DNA of 64,000 bases from Ursus arctos (Eukaryota > Chordata > Mammalia > Carnivora > Ursidae), in assembly GCF_023065955.2 (NCBI RefSeq), contig NW_026623056.1, positions 85,683,256 through 85,747,255 of the forward strand, written 5' to 3'. Shown here piece after piece: positions 22,446 to 33,699 of this stretch. The notes under the pieces are model-generated. The model ran no database searches. It saw only the letters and a program-made list of their open reading frames with translations, and was not told the origin of the DNA. The position numbers were made by a program, and so were the translations under genes. Each line of letters begins with the position of its first letter. Within the stretch, counting starts at the first letter, position 1.

Positions 22446-23770
22446 TAATTGATATGGCATTTTATCTATTTCTAGACAGATGACAGGTAATGAGAAAGAG
22501 AGAGTGAGACATAGACAGATATGTATGTGTGTGTGTTTTCCTAGCTCTGTCCACTTAAAATGCCTAGAAACAGTGGCCAACGCAGTTCTAGAATCATGTC
22601 AAGGACATACAAGAGCAGCTGATCACAAAGGTCTGGGTGGAAGAGTTTCTCTGGCTCACAGATGGGACAACGTGAACTTCCATAAGGATGAAAATTGCAA
22701 GAAATTTGGAATTCATCAAATATATTTAAACTCATGAGCTCATGATGACATGTTTGAAAAACCTAACTGGTAAACTTTTGAGGATGACAAAGAACTGGTA
22801 CACGATCTTGAAAACTAAGTAAAAGGAAACTGTCGAACATGTATCTTACTTCCTATATGAACTAAACTACTAGGTCACCAAATAGTGGATGAAAGGAAGT
22901 ATATCCCTATAAAATTATCCCGCAAATAAATGAAAACAAAGTGATGGACTTAGAACATTACTGTTCTGCAGGCTTCAATGAAGGAACGGATCTAGGTGAT
23001 GTGCATCACATCCCCCAAAATTAAACACAAGAGGGAAAAGAGCAGGTGCGTGACGGAAAAACACAGCACCACCGACAATCACCTCTCAATCATCTCTCCC
23101 AGGGGGTGACCCTGAATCTGGTAAGACCTCTGGATCTGGCTGTCAATTTATAGGAGGACAGGGGACAGAGGAGCATGCTGACCTGCACAGTGAGGGTATA
23201 ATCAGCAAAATCCAGCCTGGGGGATACTCCACAGGTCAAAGGGGCCAGGTTCTTCAAGTTTATACATAAAAACTTTTTATTTAGGCAAACCTATGATGTG
23301 TGGGCCTGGATACTTTTAATTGAACCATAAAGATGCAACAAATTTAATACCATAAAAACCATAAAAGTGTTTATTTTTGGTGGGAGTGAGGGAATTTCTA
23401 GAATAACTGGCAAAATTCTATTACAATAAAAAAGTTTAAAAATAGATTTAAAAGTCAAAAAATAAAACAGTTGTTATTTTTAAAAACCTTCCCAGAACAG
23501 GAATCCATTATGATTATATATACAACATCAGGAAACCCTTACAGTGTGCATCCATATATAAAATAAATGTCTGGAAGAAGACTTGAAACCTACATACCAA
23601 ACAATGAATGATAATCAGTGGGATGTACTACTGGGGCTCAGATCAGGACAGCGGGGAAGCCCAGAAGCTCAGTACCAAAGGACTCACTTCTTGCTGGATA
23701 TATTTTTACCCTGTTTGCATTTTTACAAGCAACTTTTCATGCATTATTTATATAGATTAAATGATTCCAT
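22446..23770. other. Unassigned, probably ancient L1-derived in part
   Basis: Around 23120-23290 (gggggatactccacaggtca) and 23480-23760 the sequence has the look of old L1M 3' regions, but I could not place it firmly. No gene seen. Confidence 0.35.
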
Positions 23771-23774
23771 CAAT

Positions 23775-24000
23775 CAAAGAATGAGGGAGTGATGAGTTAA
23801 GGAATGCGTAAGCTAGTGGGCTAGTGAGAGTAAGTGGGTGACTGAGTGAATGAATGAGTTAATGAATGAATGAGTGAATGAATGAATGAGTTAACGAATG
23901 AATGAATGAGTTAATGAATGAGAGATTAAATGAGTGAATGAATGAGTTCATGAATGAATGAATGAGTAAATGAATGAGCAAGTGAGTAAATGAATGAAGA
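23775..24000. repeat. Degenerate GAAT/GAGT minisatellite, about 225 bp
   Basis: A 4-bp periodic array: gaatgaatgagt, gagttaatgaatgaatgag and related variants. The edges are more diverged (gtgagagtaagtgggtgact). The minus-strand open frame at 23859-24053, rich in Ser, Phe, Ile and His, is only a translation of this repeat. Confidence 0.9.
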
Positions 24001-24584
24001 ATGAAAAAAGTACCCCAGTATGATAGCCAGGTCTTAACTAGTAAAGTCTTCATAAAATCATGTTAGTAAACCACAGGGAAAAACAGATCATGCAAAGGTC
24101 AACCCAGATACCTCACCCCCTGCACATTTGAAGAACTTTAAATCCCTAGTCACTGACTCCATGAGATTTATGCTAAAATTTTATAAATGAAAAATTTATA
24201 AGGAAACTTGATAATAGACCAGTCAAGTATGAATTCAGAGCCAAATGCCACTTTGAATGATCCCCTGCAACCACTGTAACACCATCCTGCCTGCCCTCTG
24301 GGAACCCCCAATCAGGAGATCCCACCAAGAAGTCTTGCTGGCCAAAGAATTCTAAAGCACACGTCTGCATCCATCCAGAACTATTTCTTTGCAACATTCC
24401 TTTTCAAACACAGAATCACAGCCTCTAACTCACTTACCAGCCAGTGTCCAAATCCAGAGCAGAGAAGAATTCTTTCAAAATTTATGCAATTGAAAAACAA
24501 CTCTACCTCCAACCAAGTTTCTTCAAGTTGCTGTGCTCAGCTCTAGGAATTCAAGTTTTTAGAAAGCTGGTCAGAAGAAGAGTG
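24001..24584. other. Unassigned stretch
   Basis: No repeat family or gene recognised. Confidence 0.45.
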
Positions 24585-24750
24585 TCTTCCTTAACTTCTC
24601 TAGGCTTCAGTTAGTCTTTAACTGTAAAATGGAAGGAATACATCACCTTGCCTCACAGAGAGGTTATGCGGTCTCAAGAGAAAATTACGTGAAATGCCCA
24701 GTACAGTGCCTGGTTCATAGCATGTGCTCAGGAGGTGTTTGCTGTAGTTA
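24585..24750 (+). mobile_element. MIR SINE
   Basis: cttaacttctctaggcttca, ctgtaaaatggaaggaatac, ttgcctcacagagaggttat, cagtacagtgcctggttcat, catgtgctcaggaggtgttt: MIR core to 3' end in order. Confidence 0.75.
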
Positions 24751-24754
24751 TTTT

Positions 24755-25365
24755 TTTTTCTCATTAAGGTGAAATTCACATAACACAAAATGAGCCATTT
24801 TAAAGCAAATAATTTGGTGGCATTTAGTATGATCATAATGTTGTGTAACCACCTCTATCTAGTTCTGAAACATTTTCATTAACCAAAAGGAAGTTCCATG
24901 TTCATTAAGCAGTTAGCTCCCTATTTCCCTTTCTCCCTGGCCCTGACAACTGCCAATGTGCTTTCTGTCTCAGTGAGTTCACCCATTCTGGGCACATCAT
25001 ACAAATGGAATCATACAACATCCCATCTTTGGGGTCTGGCTTCTCTCACTTAGCCTCATGTTTTCAAAATTCATCCATATTATAGTAATGTATCAGTACT
25101 TCATTCCTTCTGAAGGCTTAAAAATATTCTATTGTATGTATAGACCACAATTTGTTTATCTGTTAATCTATTGATGACATTTCAGTCACTTCTACTTTTT
25201 GGCTAACATGAATAGTGCTGCCGTGAGCATTCACATACATGTATTTGTTTCAGTGCCTGTTTTCAATTCTTCTGGGTATAAACCTAGGAGTGAAATTTCT
25301 GGGTCATACGGTAATGCTAGGTCCAGCTTTTTGAGGAACGGCAAAACTATCATTATTTCGAAAGT
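24755..25365 (-). mobile_element. Old L1 3' region and ORF2 end, antisense
   Basis: Plus strand begins ctcattaaggtgaaattcac and runs through ctctatctagttctgaaaca, tcatacaaatggaatcatac, gtatcagtacttcattcctt, ttctgggtataaacctagga and gaggaacggcaaaact. This is the exact order of a reversed L1MA/L1M 3' end. The ORF2 part is too decayed to translate. It starts where the MIR at 24585-24750 ends. Confidence 0.85.
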
Positions 25366-26714
25366 ATTCATCACAGTCCTACTAAGTATAGGTACTGTTT
25401 CATGAGGGGTATAAATATCTACGAGCCAGAAGTTGCTATGAGAATTAGTTTTCTGCGAGCACCATTTTTCTAAAAGAAAACAAATAGTTATTACACACAT
25501 TTCAAATGGTTATGGGTAAATAATTCTATTCTTTTAAGTAGTGCTGATAACTTCCAACTAGGTCAAACTTGACCTTCTGTAGCATCTAACTAATGAAATG
25601 TGTTTCTAGACCTTCCATATCTGTACACACATGAATCCAAAATGGCAGAAAGCCTGTCTGGCCTAATTGTTCAGATGGCTCCACATCAATTGAAGGCAGT
25701 TCAAGAAACAAATAGAACAGCAAGCTGAAGGAGGAGCTATTAACAGAGTTCACAGAAATACAGGTCGAGGACACCATTGTGGGCTTCGGAAAAACTAATC
25801 CAGGGCAGAGATTCAAAGAGCAGAACAACAGGGCAAGAATGCCAAGACACGGAGAACATCTCCCACTTACAGAAGGAGGCAGGGTCAAGAGATGAGAGAG
25901 GAATGTTAGTTTCATGCCCCTGCCAGTATCTTTCATGGCTAATTACACCCTGACAGCCTATAAATTCCTCTAATAGTTTTCAATGGGAAAACTATTTTCT
26001 ACCCATCCCCTCAACTATTAAGTAATGTAGCTGGTTTAGACTGGCTTCCAGAATCACCCAAGTGGCGCTGATTATCATTCATGGGTGTGGACAAGGGAGA
26101 AAGCAAGAATGCATTCTTCTGAGAGCCTTCTGGGCAAAAAGCACCATGTATGGTAAATATCAGATTCCACATATAAAATGTCCCCATTTCCCAACTGAAA
26201 CAAATATCTAAGGAGCACCTCTCCTCCCCCTCTCTCTCTTCCCACTCTGCCACCTCTAAGACTAGGACCCAGCACAAGAGCTAACCTCTCCAACCGCCCA
26301 GCCCTCAAAAGTCATTTTTCACAGTCAAGGAATTTATCTTTCTTACCATGGAAGAGTTCTGGCTCCAAATATATCAGCTAAGAAATAAAAATTCAGCTTT
26401 GCAGAAACAAAAGCTCATTCATCTCCAACCCGCAGCTTCTTTCATGGTTCTGGATAAAGAAGATAATATATAGCATTTATATGGCAACTTCGATCTTCAA
26501 GATACTTTATAGACATAGTTCAGGAAACAAGTAGTAGGTTGACAGATCACTTTCAAAACCCCGTTTTTGGCTAATCAACACTTAATTTAAATAAAGGAGA
26601 AATGGAACAAAGGCCCATTTGAAGAGACTAGTTCTAAGAAGAGAATGAACTATCTATGGGGCAAAGAAAATAAGTAATAAAATACGTGTCGAGTCCCCAA
26701 AAGAGAGACCCATG
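25366..26714. other. Unassigned stretch
   Basis: No gene or named repeat recognised. The minus-strand open frame 25586-25936 (116 codons) has no recognisable domain. Confidence 0.45.
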
Positions 26715-26915
26715 TCTGCTAAAGCCCACTGATTTTGGAGTCAAGCACATCTCATTTCTAATCTTTTACCCTACCATTTACTAGTTCTCTATCCTCTGAG
26801 AGCATCAATATTCTCACTGGAAAATGGGAGAAATAACACCATTTACCAAATAGGTTTAAATGAGTTAATGTCCAGCCTGACAATCAGTAGTCATGGTGGT
26901 ACTGGTAATAATATG
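26715..26915 (+). mobile_element. MIR SINE
   Basis: cactgattttggagtcaagc, accatttactagttctctat, aatattctcactggaaaatg, ggtttaaatgagttaatgtc: a near full-length, diverged MIR. Confidence 0.7.
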
Positions 26916-27044
26916 CCCCATATTGGTGACCCAACTTTTAGAATACAATTTGTTATGTTATAGGACTAAATCTTTCCAAAATATTAAACAGCTTGGGAAT
27001 CCCTGAAGACGTCAAAAAGTAGCACATATTTTGCATTTTTTAAC

Positions 27045-29092
27045 AATTTAGAAACTGGTCATGATGGATAATCCTTTTAATGTACTGTTGGATCCTATTA
27101 GCTAGGATCTTGTTGAGAATTTTGGCATCCATATTCATCAGGGATAGAGAAATTCAGTAATGTGGTGGGATACAAAATCAATGCTCAGAAATCAGTTGCA
27201 TTTCTATACACAAATAATGGGACTGAAGAAAGAGAAATTAGGGAATCCATTCCATTTACAATAGCACCAAAAATCATACGTTATCTTGGAATTAACTTAA
27301 CCAGAGACGTAAAAGATCTATATTCTAGAAACTACAAATCACTCTTGAAAGACATTGTAGAAGACACAAAAAGATGGAAAAATATTCCATGCTCATGGAT
27401 CGGAAGAATTAACATAGTTAAAATGCCCATGCTACCCAGAGCAACCTACACTTTCAATGCTATCCCGATCAAAATACCGAGGACATTTTTCAAAGAGCTG
27501 GAACAAATAGTCCTTAAATTTGTATGGAACCAGAAAAGGCCCCGAATCGCCAAGGAACTGTTGAAAAGGAAAAACAAAGCTGGGGGCATCACAATGCCAG
27601 ATTTCGAGCTGTACTACAAAGCTGTGATCACAAAGACAGCATGGTACTGGCACAAAAACAGACACATAGACCAATGGAATAGGATAGAGAACCCAGAAAT
27701 GGACCCTTGGCTCTTTGGGCAACTAATCTTTGATAAAGCAGGAAAAAACATCCGGTGGAAAAAAGACAGTCTCTTCAATAAATGGTGCTGAGAAAATTGG
27801 ACAGCTACATGCAAAAGAATGAAACTTGACCACTCTCTCACACCATACACAAAGATAAACTCCAAATGGTTGAAAGACCTCGATGTGAGACAGGAATCCA
27901 CCTAAATCCTAGAGGAGAGTATAGGCACCAATCTCTATGACATCGGCCACAGCAACCTTTTTCATGACACATCTCCAAAGGCAGAGAAGCAAAAGATAAA
28001 ATGAACTTGTGGGACTTCATCAAGATAAAAAGCTTCTCCACAGCCAAGGAAACAGTCAAAAAAACTAAGAGGCAGCCCACGGAATGGGAGAAGATATTTG
28101 CAAATGACACTACAGATAAAAGACTGGTATCCAAGATCTACAAAGAACTTCTCAAACTCAATACGCAAGAAACAAACAAATCCTAAAATGGGCAGAAGAT
28201 ATGAACAGACACTTTTCCAATGATGACATACAAATGGCTAACAGACACATGAAAAAATGTTCAAAATCATTAGCCATCAGGGAAATTCAAATCAAAACCA
28301 CACTGAGATACCACCTTATGCCAGTTAGAATGGCAAAAATTGACACAGCAAGAAACAATAATTGTTGGAGAGGATGTGGAGAAAGGGGATCCCTCCTACA
28401 TTGTTGGTGGGAATGCAAGTTGGTACAGCCACTCTGGAAAACAGTGTGGAGGTCCCTTAAAAAGTTAAAAATTGAACTACCCTATGATCCAGCCATTGCA
28501 CTACTGGGTATTTACCCCAAAGACACAGACATAGTGAAGAGAAGGGCCATATGCACCCCAATGTTCATAGCAGCATTGTCCACAATAGCTAAATCGTGGA
28601 AGGAGCCGAGATGCCCTTCAACAGATGACTGGATTAAGAAGATGTGGTCCATATATACAATGGAATATTACTCAGCTATCAAAAAGAACGAGTTCTCAAC
28701 ATTTGCTGCAACATGGACGGCACTGGAGGAGATAATGCTAAGTGAAATAAGTCAAGCAGAGAAAGACAATTATCATGTGGTTTCTCTCATCTATGGAACA
28801 TAAGAACTAGGAAGATCGGTAGGAGAAGAAAGGGATAAAGAAAGGGGGGGGTAATCAGAAGGGGGAATGAAGCATGAGAGACTATGGACTCTGAGAAACA
28901 AACTGAGGGCTTCGGGGAGGGGGAATGGGATAGGCTGGTGATGGGTAGTAAGGAGGGCATGTATTGCATGGTGCACTGGGTGTTATACGCAACTAATGAA
29001 TCATGGAACTTTACATCAAAAACCAGGGATGTACTGTATGGTGACTAACATAATATAATAAAAAAATATTATTATAAAAAATTTAGAAATTG
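27045..29092 (+). mobile_element. Young 2.0-kb L1, 5'-inverted, with TSD
   Basis: Insert 27058-29079. The first 93 bp or so (27058-27150) are antisense ORF2 (attagctaggatcttgttga, catattcatcagggata). From about 27151 the L1 is sense: the second half of ORF2, then a 3' UTR with a G-rich block and the carnivore end gtatggtgactaacataata plus an AT-rich tail. TSD aatttagaaactg at 27045-27057 and aatttagaaattg at 29080-29092 (12/13). Twin priming is inferred. The ORF2 part between the two segments, some hundreds of bp, is missing. Confidence 0.92.
27151..28803 (+). pseudogene. LINE-1 ORF2 C-terminal half, broken
   Basis: L1 ORF2 encodes the endonuclease/reverse transcriptase that acts on its own mRNA in a nuclear RNP. 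Only the region after the RT catalytic core is present. An open segment runs 27162-27791 and ends at a TGA (27789-27791) where relatives have Trp (NKWCW...). A second in-frame stop, TAA, is at 27903-27905. Frameshifts fall near 27983 and near 28175-28186, each consistent with a 1-base loss. The last segment (about 28187-28803) is open to the natural stop after LIYGT. It keeps the C-terminal zinc-knuckle-like motif C-x3-C-x7-H-x4-C at 28363-28416 (CWRGC...HCWWEC). Two stops, two frameshifts and 5' truncation make it non-functional. Confidence 0.93.
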
Positions 29093-29639
29093 TTTTTTTT
29101 TTAAACCTTTACAATTAATAACCGGACATTAATGATGTAGCATGAACCTGGGCCAAGTCTCTTCCAAGATGCTTGAGTAAAGATGTCTGGGAGCAGGAGA
29201 GGCTCCGCATTGTATCCACCCAAATGATTTCAATTCATCACCAAGCTCGCTTCCATGTATTTCCTGTTGGGTGTGGACTGAGATGAAGTGGTGTCATTTG
29301 TGGGAGGAATTTCTCCAAGTCACAGAAAGGCTTACAGAGAAATATAGATTTAAGACTAAAAATTGTATGTCAGTTACTTTTATGAGTAAAGATAGGAGTG
29401 GAGACCATTGAGGCTTACAACTCTTCTCTCATCAACAGAGAATTTAGACATGTGAAGTACTGTTTCATGCTTACACATCTGGGACAATCTACCTACTTAA
29501 CACAATCAGTCAAATGGGACCTGTGTGGAGAATTCTGAATGTCCAACTGGGAATTCATTAATGACCTTAAAATCTATTTCGCCACCCAGCTCTCCCCCAT
29601 GAATTCCAGAACCATCAATTTTAAATGACCATCTCAAGT
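29093..29639. other. Unassigned stretch
   Basis: Begins with a T run right after the L1 TSD. No repeat family or gene recognised. Confidence 0.45.
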
Positions 29640-30577
29640 TCTACTTGTCCAAATCTGCCCTTATGGTCTTCTCCCAACATCTCTGCCCTTCCTCCCTCCT
29701 CCTGTGTCTCCTTCATCTGTGAATGGTTCTCTCTGCATTGTTTTGCCCAGTAGAAACTGAGGGTCCATGTTGGCATCATTTTCTTCACCTCCCACCCACA
29801 CATTATGGCCAACCCATCACCAACTTCTATTTTCTCTTCTAATTCTAATCAGACCTCTTCACATTTCCCCAGTCCCTTGGCAAAAAAACCTACAAACCCA
29901 ACAGACTGTTATTTTTTTTTTTTTTTTTTTGCATGGACTAGTCCCCCAGCATCCTCCTTGGCCCTGGCCTAATCTCTTCCCCACAGTTTCCAGGATAATC
30001 TCAAAACTCAGAGTTCTACCTTTAATCTTTCCTTGGCTTCCCATTGTCCAGGTAAGGGAAAAAACATTGAGCATGGCCTAGAACACTCTCCATGGTCAAG
30101 CCTCGCAGATGTTTCCCTACTCTGAGCTCCAGCCAGAGCCTTCCTTTAAGTGCCCACTCCTGCCACAGGATCTTTGCACATGTTCTTCTTCCCCCCCTCT
30201 CACACACTCTCTTTCCCCTAACTCTGCCTCCAATTAAACAAGTCCTACTTGCCTTGCAAATCTCCACTCAAAAATTGCTCCTGAAGAAACTTAAATGCAT
30301 TAGTTCCATGTAGCTCCATGTGGCTCTGTACGTATGTTCATGGAATCATATCTCTTTCTCTCACTGCCCTCCTTTCAGTCTGCATGTGGCTGTTATGACT
30401 GCCCTCCTTTCATTGCAGTGGTTGTTATGATTGCCCCTCAACTAGCCTGCGAGTTTAATGAGAGTAGGCCCTGTGTATGGTTTGTGCATCATTATATCCT
30501 GACTACCAAGCCCAATGCCTGGTGAAAAGTAGGCACTTGGTAAATAACTGTTGAATGAATGAGTGAAAAAATGAATG
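29640..30577 (+). mobile_element. Long L2 LINE copy, sense
   Basis: Over 900 bp following L2 order: ttggcatcattttcttcacc, cttggcttcccattgtccag, cactcctgccacaggatctt, cttgccttgcaaatctccac, ctgactaccaagcccaatgc, ending gtaaataactgttgaatgaa with a GAAT-type 3' end. A 22-base poly-T near 29911-29932 interrupts it. Reading frames are destroyed. Confidence 0.75.
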
Positions 30578-30992
30578 TGAAAAGGTATAAGGCATGCCAA
30601 ATAGGAGAACAGCGGAGATCTACGTGTAACCTTAAAAGAGTTCTATACAACAAAATCCCGGGACATGGCAAAGGGAAGGCAGAGAACCTCTGTGTCCCAG
30701 GTCAAGATCTTAAAGCAGTGCCCCAAGATCCTGGCTTTGTTGCGACCAGCAAACTCTGCAGGAAGAGAGGCACAAACATTTGGGCGCCTTCCTCTCCTTT
30801 CACCGCTCTGAGAATCTTGAGTTTCAGATGAAGGGTCAACAGTAGGGCTGAAGATGAGTGACAGAAAGAAGGAAAATGTCACTGAAAAACATTCTAGAGC
30901 TTTCAAGACAAGATGTAAATGTGCCAAAGAATATCAGATAGAAATTGGACCTATCTATAGTTTTGTAAAATGAACAAGGTAAGGTCATAAAT
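30578..30992. other. Unassigned stretch
   Basis: No family or gene recognised; overlapping short open frames only. Confidence 0.45.
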
Positions 30993-31452
30993 ATCCATGT
31001 GTTTTATATACAATGGAATATTACTCAGCCATCAGAAAGGATGAATACTTACTATTTACATCGACATGGATGGAACTGGAGGGTATTATGCTGAGAGAAA
31101 TAAGTCAATCAGAAAAGAACAATTATAATATGGTTTCACTTATATGTGGAATATAAGAAACAAGGCAGAGGACCATAGGGGAAGGAAGGTAAAACAGAAT
31201 GGGAAGTCATCAGAGAGGGAGACAAATCATGAGAGACTCTTAACTCTAGGAAGCAAACTGAGGGTTGCTGGAGGGGAGGTGGGTAAGGGTACGGGGTAAT
31301 TGGGTGATGGGCATTAAGGAGGACATGTAATGTGATGAGCAACTGAAGTGTTATACGCAGCTTATAAATTATTGAACACTACATCTGAAACTAATGATGT
31401 AGTGTAAGTTGGCTAATTGAATTAAAATTTTTAAAAAATCCATGTGTTTTAT
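30993..31452 (+). mobile_element. 5'-truncated young L1 with exact 15-bp TSD
   Basis: Insert 31008-31437. It starts inside the ORF2 C-terminus (acaatggaatattactcagc), passes the ORF2 stop around 31153-31155 (LICGI then stop), then the 3' UTR (gtgatgggcattaaggagga) and an A/T tail. TSD atccatgtgttttat is identical at 30993-31007 and 31438-31452. Confidence 0.93.
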
Positions 31453-31973
31453 GTCCCTTACAAATTATATAGTCCCTCCACCATCTTAAAAACTGTTGGA
31501 AATTTCCAACTTGTGGGGAGAAATACAGTCCTCAGCCTTTCCCTGAGATGTCTGAGGAAGTGAGACTAGACAGGGGTTTGGCAGCGTGTCGCCAAAGCCA
31601 CATCATGTTTCAAAGGAAGATGGGAAGCGATGTGTTCTGCCCAAAAACATGGAATTCTTCGGCTGAGAGCAGCAACTAGATCTGCTTCCAGGCTGCAAAC
31701 TGCTGGAGGATATTTGCCTAAATGCTAAAAGGACTCTAGTCATGCGCCTTTTCTGTTTTGATAGTTACTCATTCATCTAAAAGGAAAAAAAGACATGAAA
31801 ATGAACAATTCTCTCATGTGGCTGCCTACATTTACAATAAAGCATGTTGAAGGAACTGAGGAACTAACAAAGCAAGGACAAGACCATCCTGCAGAAAGAC
31901 AGTAGCTTCCCAAAGAACCACCCCTCAGTTCTTTCCAGGGCCAGACTTGAAAGTGTGTTTGTTGCTTTGTTTT
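31453..31973. other. Unassigned stretch
   Basis: Nothing recognised. Confidence 0.45.
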
Positions 31974-32051
31974 AAAACTTTGACTTTATGTATGGTGACT
32001 AACATAATATAATTTAAAAAAATATTATAAAAAAATAAAACTTTGACTTTA
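31974..32051 (+). mobile_element. Ultra-short L1 3'-end insertion (48 bp) with exact TSD
   Basis: The inserted 31989-32036 holds only the last 25 bp or so of L1 (tgtatggtgactaacataat plus a few bases) and an A/T-rich tail. It is bounded by the identical 15-bp duplication aaaactttgacttta at 31974-31988 and 32037-32051. Confidence 0.9.
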
Positions 32052-32894
32052 AAGCAATATACATGATATTCGGACCTGCATTTCAAACAGAACAACAGCA
32101 TTCTAAACTCTAGCTTTATGTAAAAGTAAAACATGAATACTTGGCTGGTTTCTTCTGCCCCAGCTCATAGGATTGAGAAAATGCTTGAGAACCTTCTATC
32201 GGGAAATACATGAGGTGTTGTCACTCATCCAACTTTTTCTTACCTCTTCTGAAGACCCCACCTGTATTGCTCTGTCCCCTCTGCCTGAACCACCTCCAAG
32301 TCAATCCAGAACCCTCTTCTCCTGTTTACTAAACTTCAATCTTTACCCTCTGCCCTTTTCTTGCCTTGGCAAAAACCCTAAAGCTTTCAGGGTGGTTAGC
32401 AAACAGTAGGTGTCAGCCTAAGGGTTAAGAATTCACGCTCCCAGATGATAATCATCAGTATATTGTTCTGGAAAATTAAATACACCTGGGCCAAGTTTCT
32501 TAAGGCTGTACTCTTTGGAGATGTTTCAATTTAAAAAAAAAAAAGAAGAAGAAGAAACAGTTCAAGAATGTGAACTTCATTTCTCACATATATTTTCCTA
32601 GGCTGGCTGGCTTGCTTGCTTGCTTTTCTTTTCTCTTTTTTTTTTTTTTCTTTCCTTTTTTTATTTCATTGTGTGCTTTGGGTTTTCCCCAGATTTTTAC
32701 CTACTCTTGTCCTTGACATATGAGAAATGTGTTTGCATTCTGCCATCTTAGTAGGGGCATCAAACAACAAAAGACTGTTTGTTCAAAATGTCCTGACTGC
32801 CCTATGATTAAATTCAGGCCATCACTGTCTTCACACAGTGCACAGCCCTCCAGTGGCAAGGCTTCACAGCACCTGGCTGTCTAAATGGTGGGTA
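32052..32894. other. Unassigned stretch with homopolymer tracts
   Basis: Contains an A-rich/GAA tract near 32531-32557 and a T-rich run near 32620-32665. No gene or named repeat. Confidence 0.45.
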
Positions 32895-33690
32895 TACTCA
32901 TTCAAGAAATGCTTATTTACATGAGAGACTATGGACTATGAGAAACAAACTGAGGGCCTCAGAGGGGAGGGGGGTGGGAGAATGGGATAGACTGGTGATG
33001 GGTAGTAAGGAGGGCACGTATTGCATGGTGCACTGGGTGTTATACGCAACTAATGAATCATCGAACTTTACATTGGAAACTGGGGATGTACTGTATGGTG
33101 ACTAACATAATATAATAAAAAAAAACATTAAAATAAAAAAAATAATTAAAAAAAAAGAAATGCTTATTTAATCGTTCTATGCACCAAACGTGGTGCTTGC
33201 GTCAAGGCTCCAAAAAACCAATCAAGATGTTCTGGTTCGCAAGGAATTGCCAGCCGTTGGGAATGACAGACTAGAATAGCAGTGAGGCTCCACCAGAGGA
33301 GCGGACACCTGTGAGAGAAGGCAGGCGGAGGAATGAAGCATGTGATGGGGTCACTCATGCACCAGATGGTGGAGATGCCGCGGCAGGCCTTCCAGGCAGA
33401 GAGCGGCAGAGGCAAAGGTACAGAAACATGAAAGGACATAGGGCAATAAAGACACAGGGCATTTTAAGGTGGCCAGACCAGGCTTCCGGGAAGAGTGGCA
33501 AAAATGAAGCTTAGAATTATCTGTTGAAATAGATTATGAAAGCTTTGGTGTGTCGTGCCAAGGAGGTTAGATTTATCCTGCATTAAGAGGAAGGAAAATA
33601 CAAGGTAAGCTTTTCGTCTGACAAGGGACTCGACAAAGAGTTATAATAGAAAGCGTTATCCTGATGTTTCTCCTACGGCTGTAGTAGAAG
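32895..33690 (-). mobile_element. L2 LINE fragment, antisense, split by an L1
   Basis: The reversed L2 3' end starts at actcattcaagaaatgctta (left of the L1) and continues right of it with tcgttctatgcaccaaacgt and caggccttccaggcagagag. The L1 at 32920-33154 cut it near its 3' end. Confidence 0.55.
32904..33170 (+). mobile_element. 5'-truncated L1 3' UTR with exact 16-bp TSD
   Basis: Insert 32920-33154 is 3' UTR only: catgagagactatggactat, a G-rich block, cgtattgcatggtgcactgg, gtatggtgactaacataata, tail. TSD aagaaatgcttattta is identical at 32904-32919 and 33155-33170. Confidence 0.95.
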
Positions 33691-33699
33691 TGTAGGCAA

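Noticed and set aside
23859..24053. Ser/Phe/Ile/His-rich minus-strand open frame; also considered as a CRISPR-like array
   Set aside because: It is a GAAT-type minisatellite with a 4-bp unit. There are no spacers and the genome is eukaryotic.
27162..27791. 209-codon open frame as a working reverse-transcriptase gene
   Set aside because: It is the second half of L1 ORF2 after 5' truncation and inversion, and is followed by two stops and two frameshifts.
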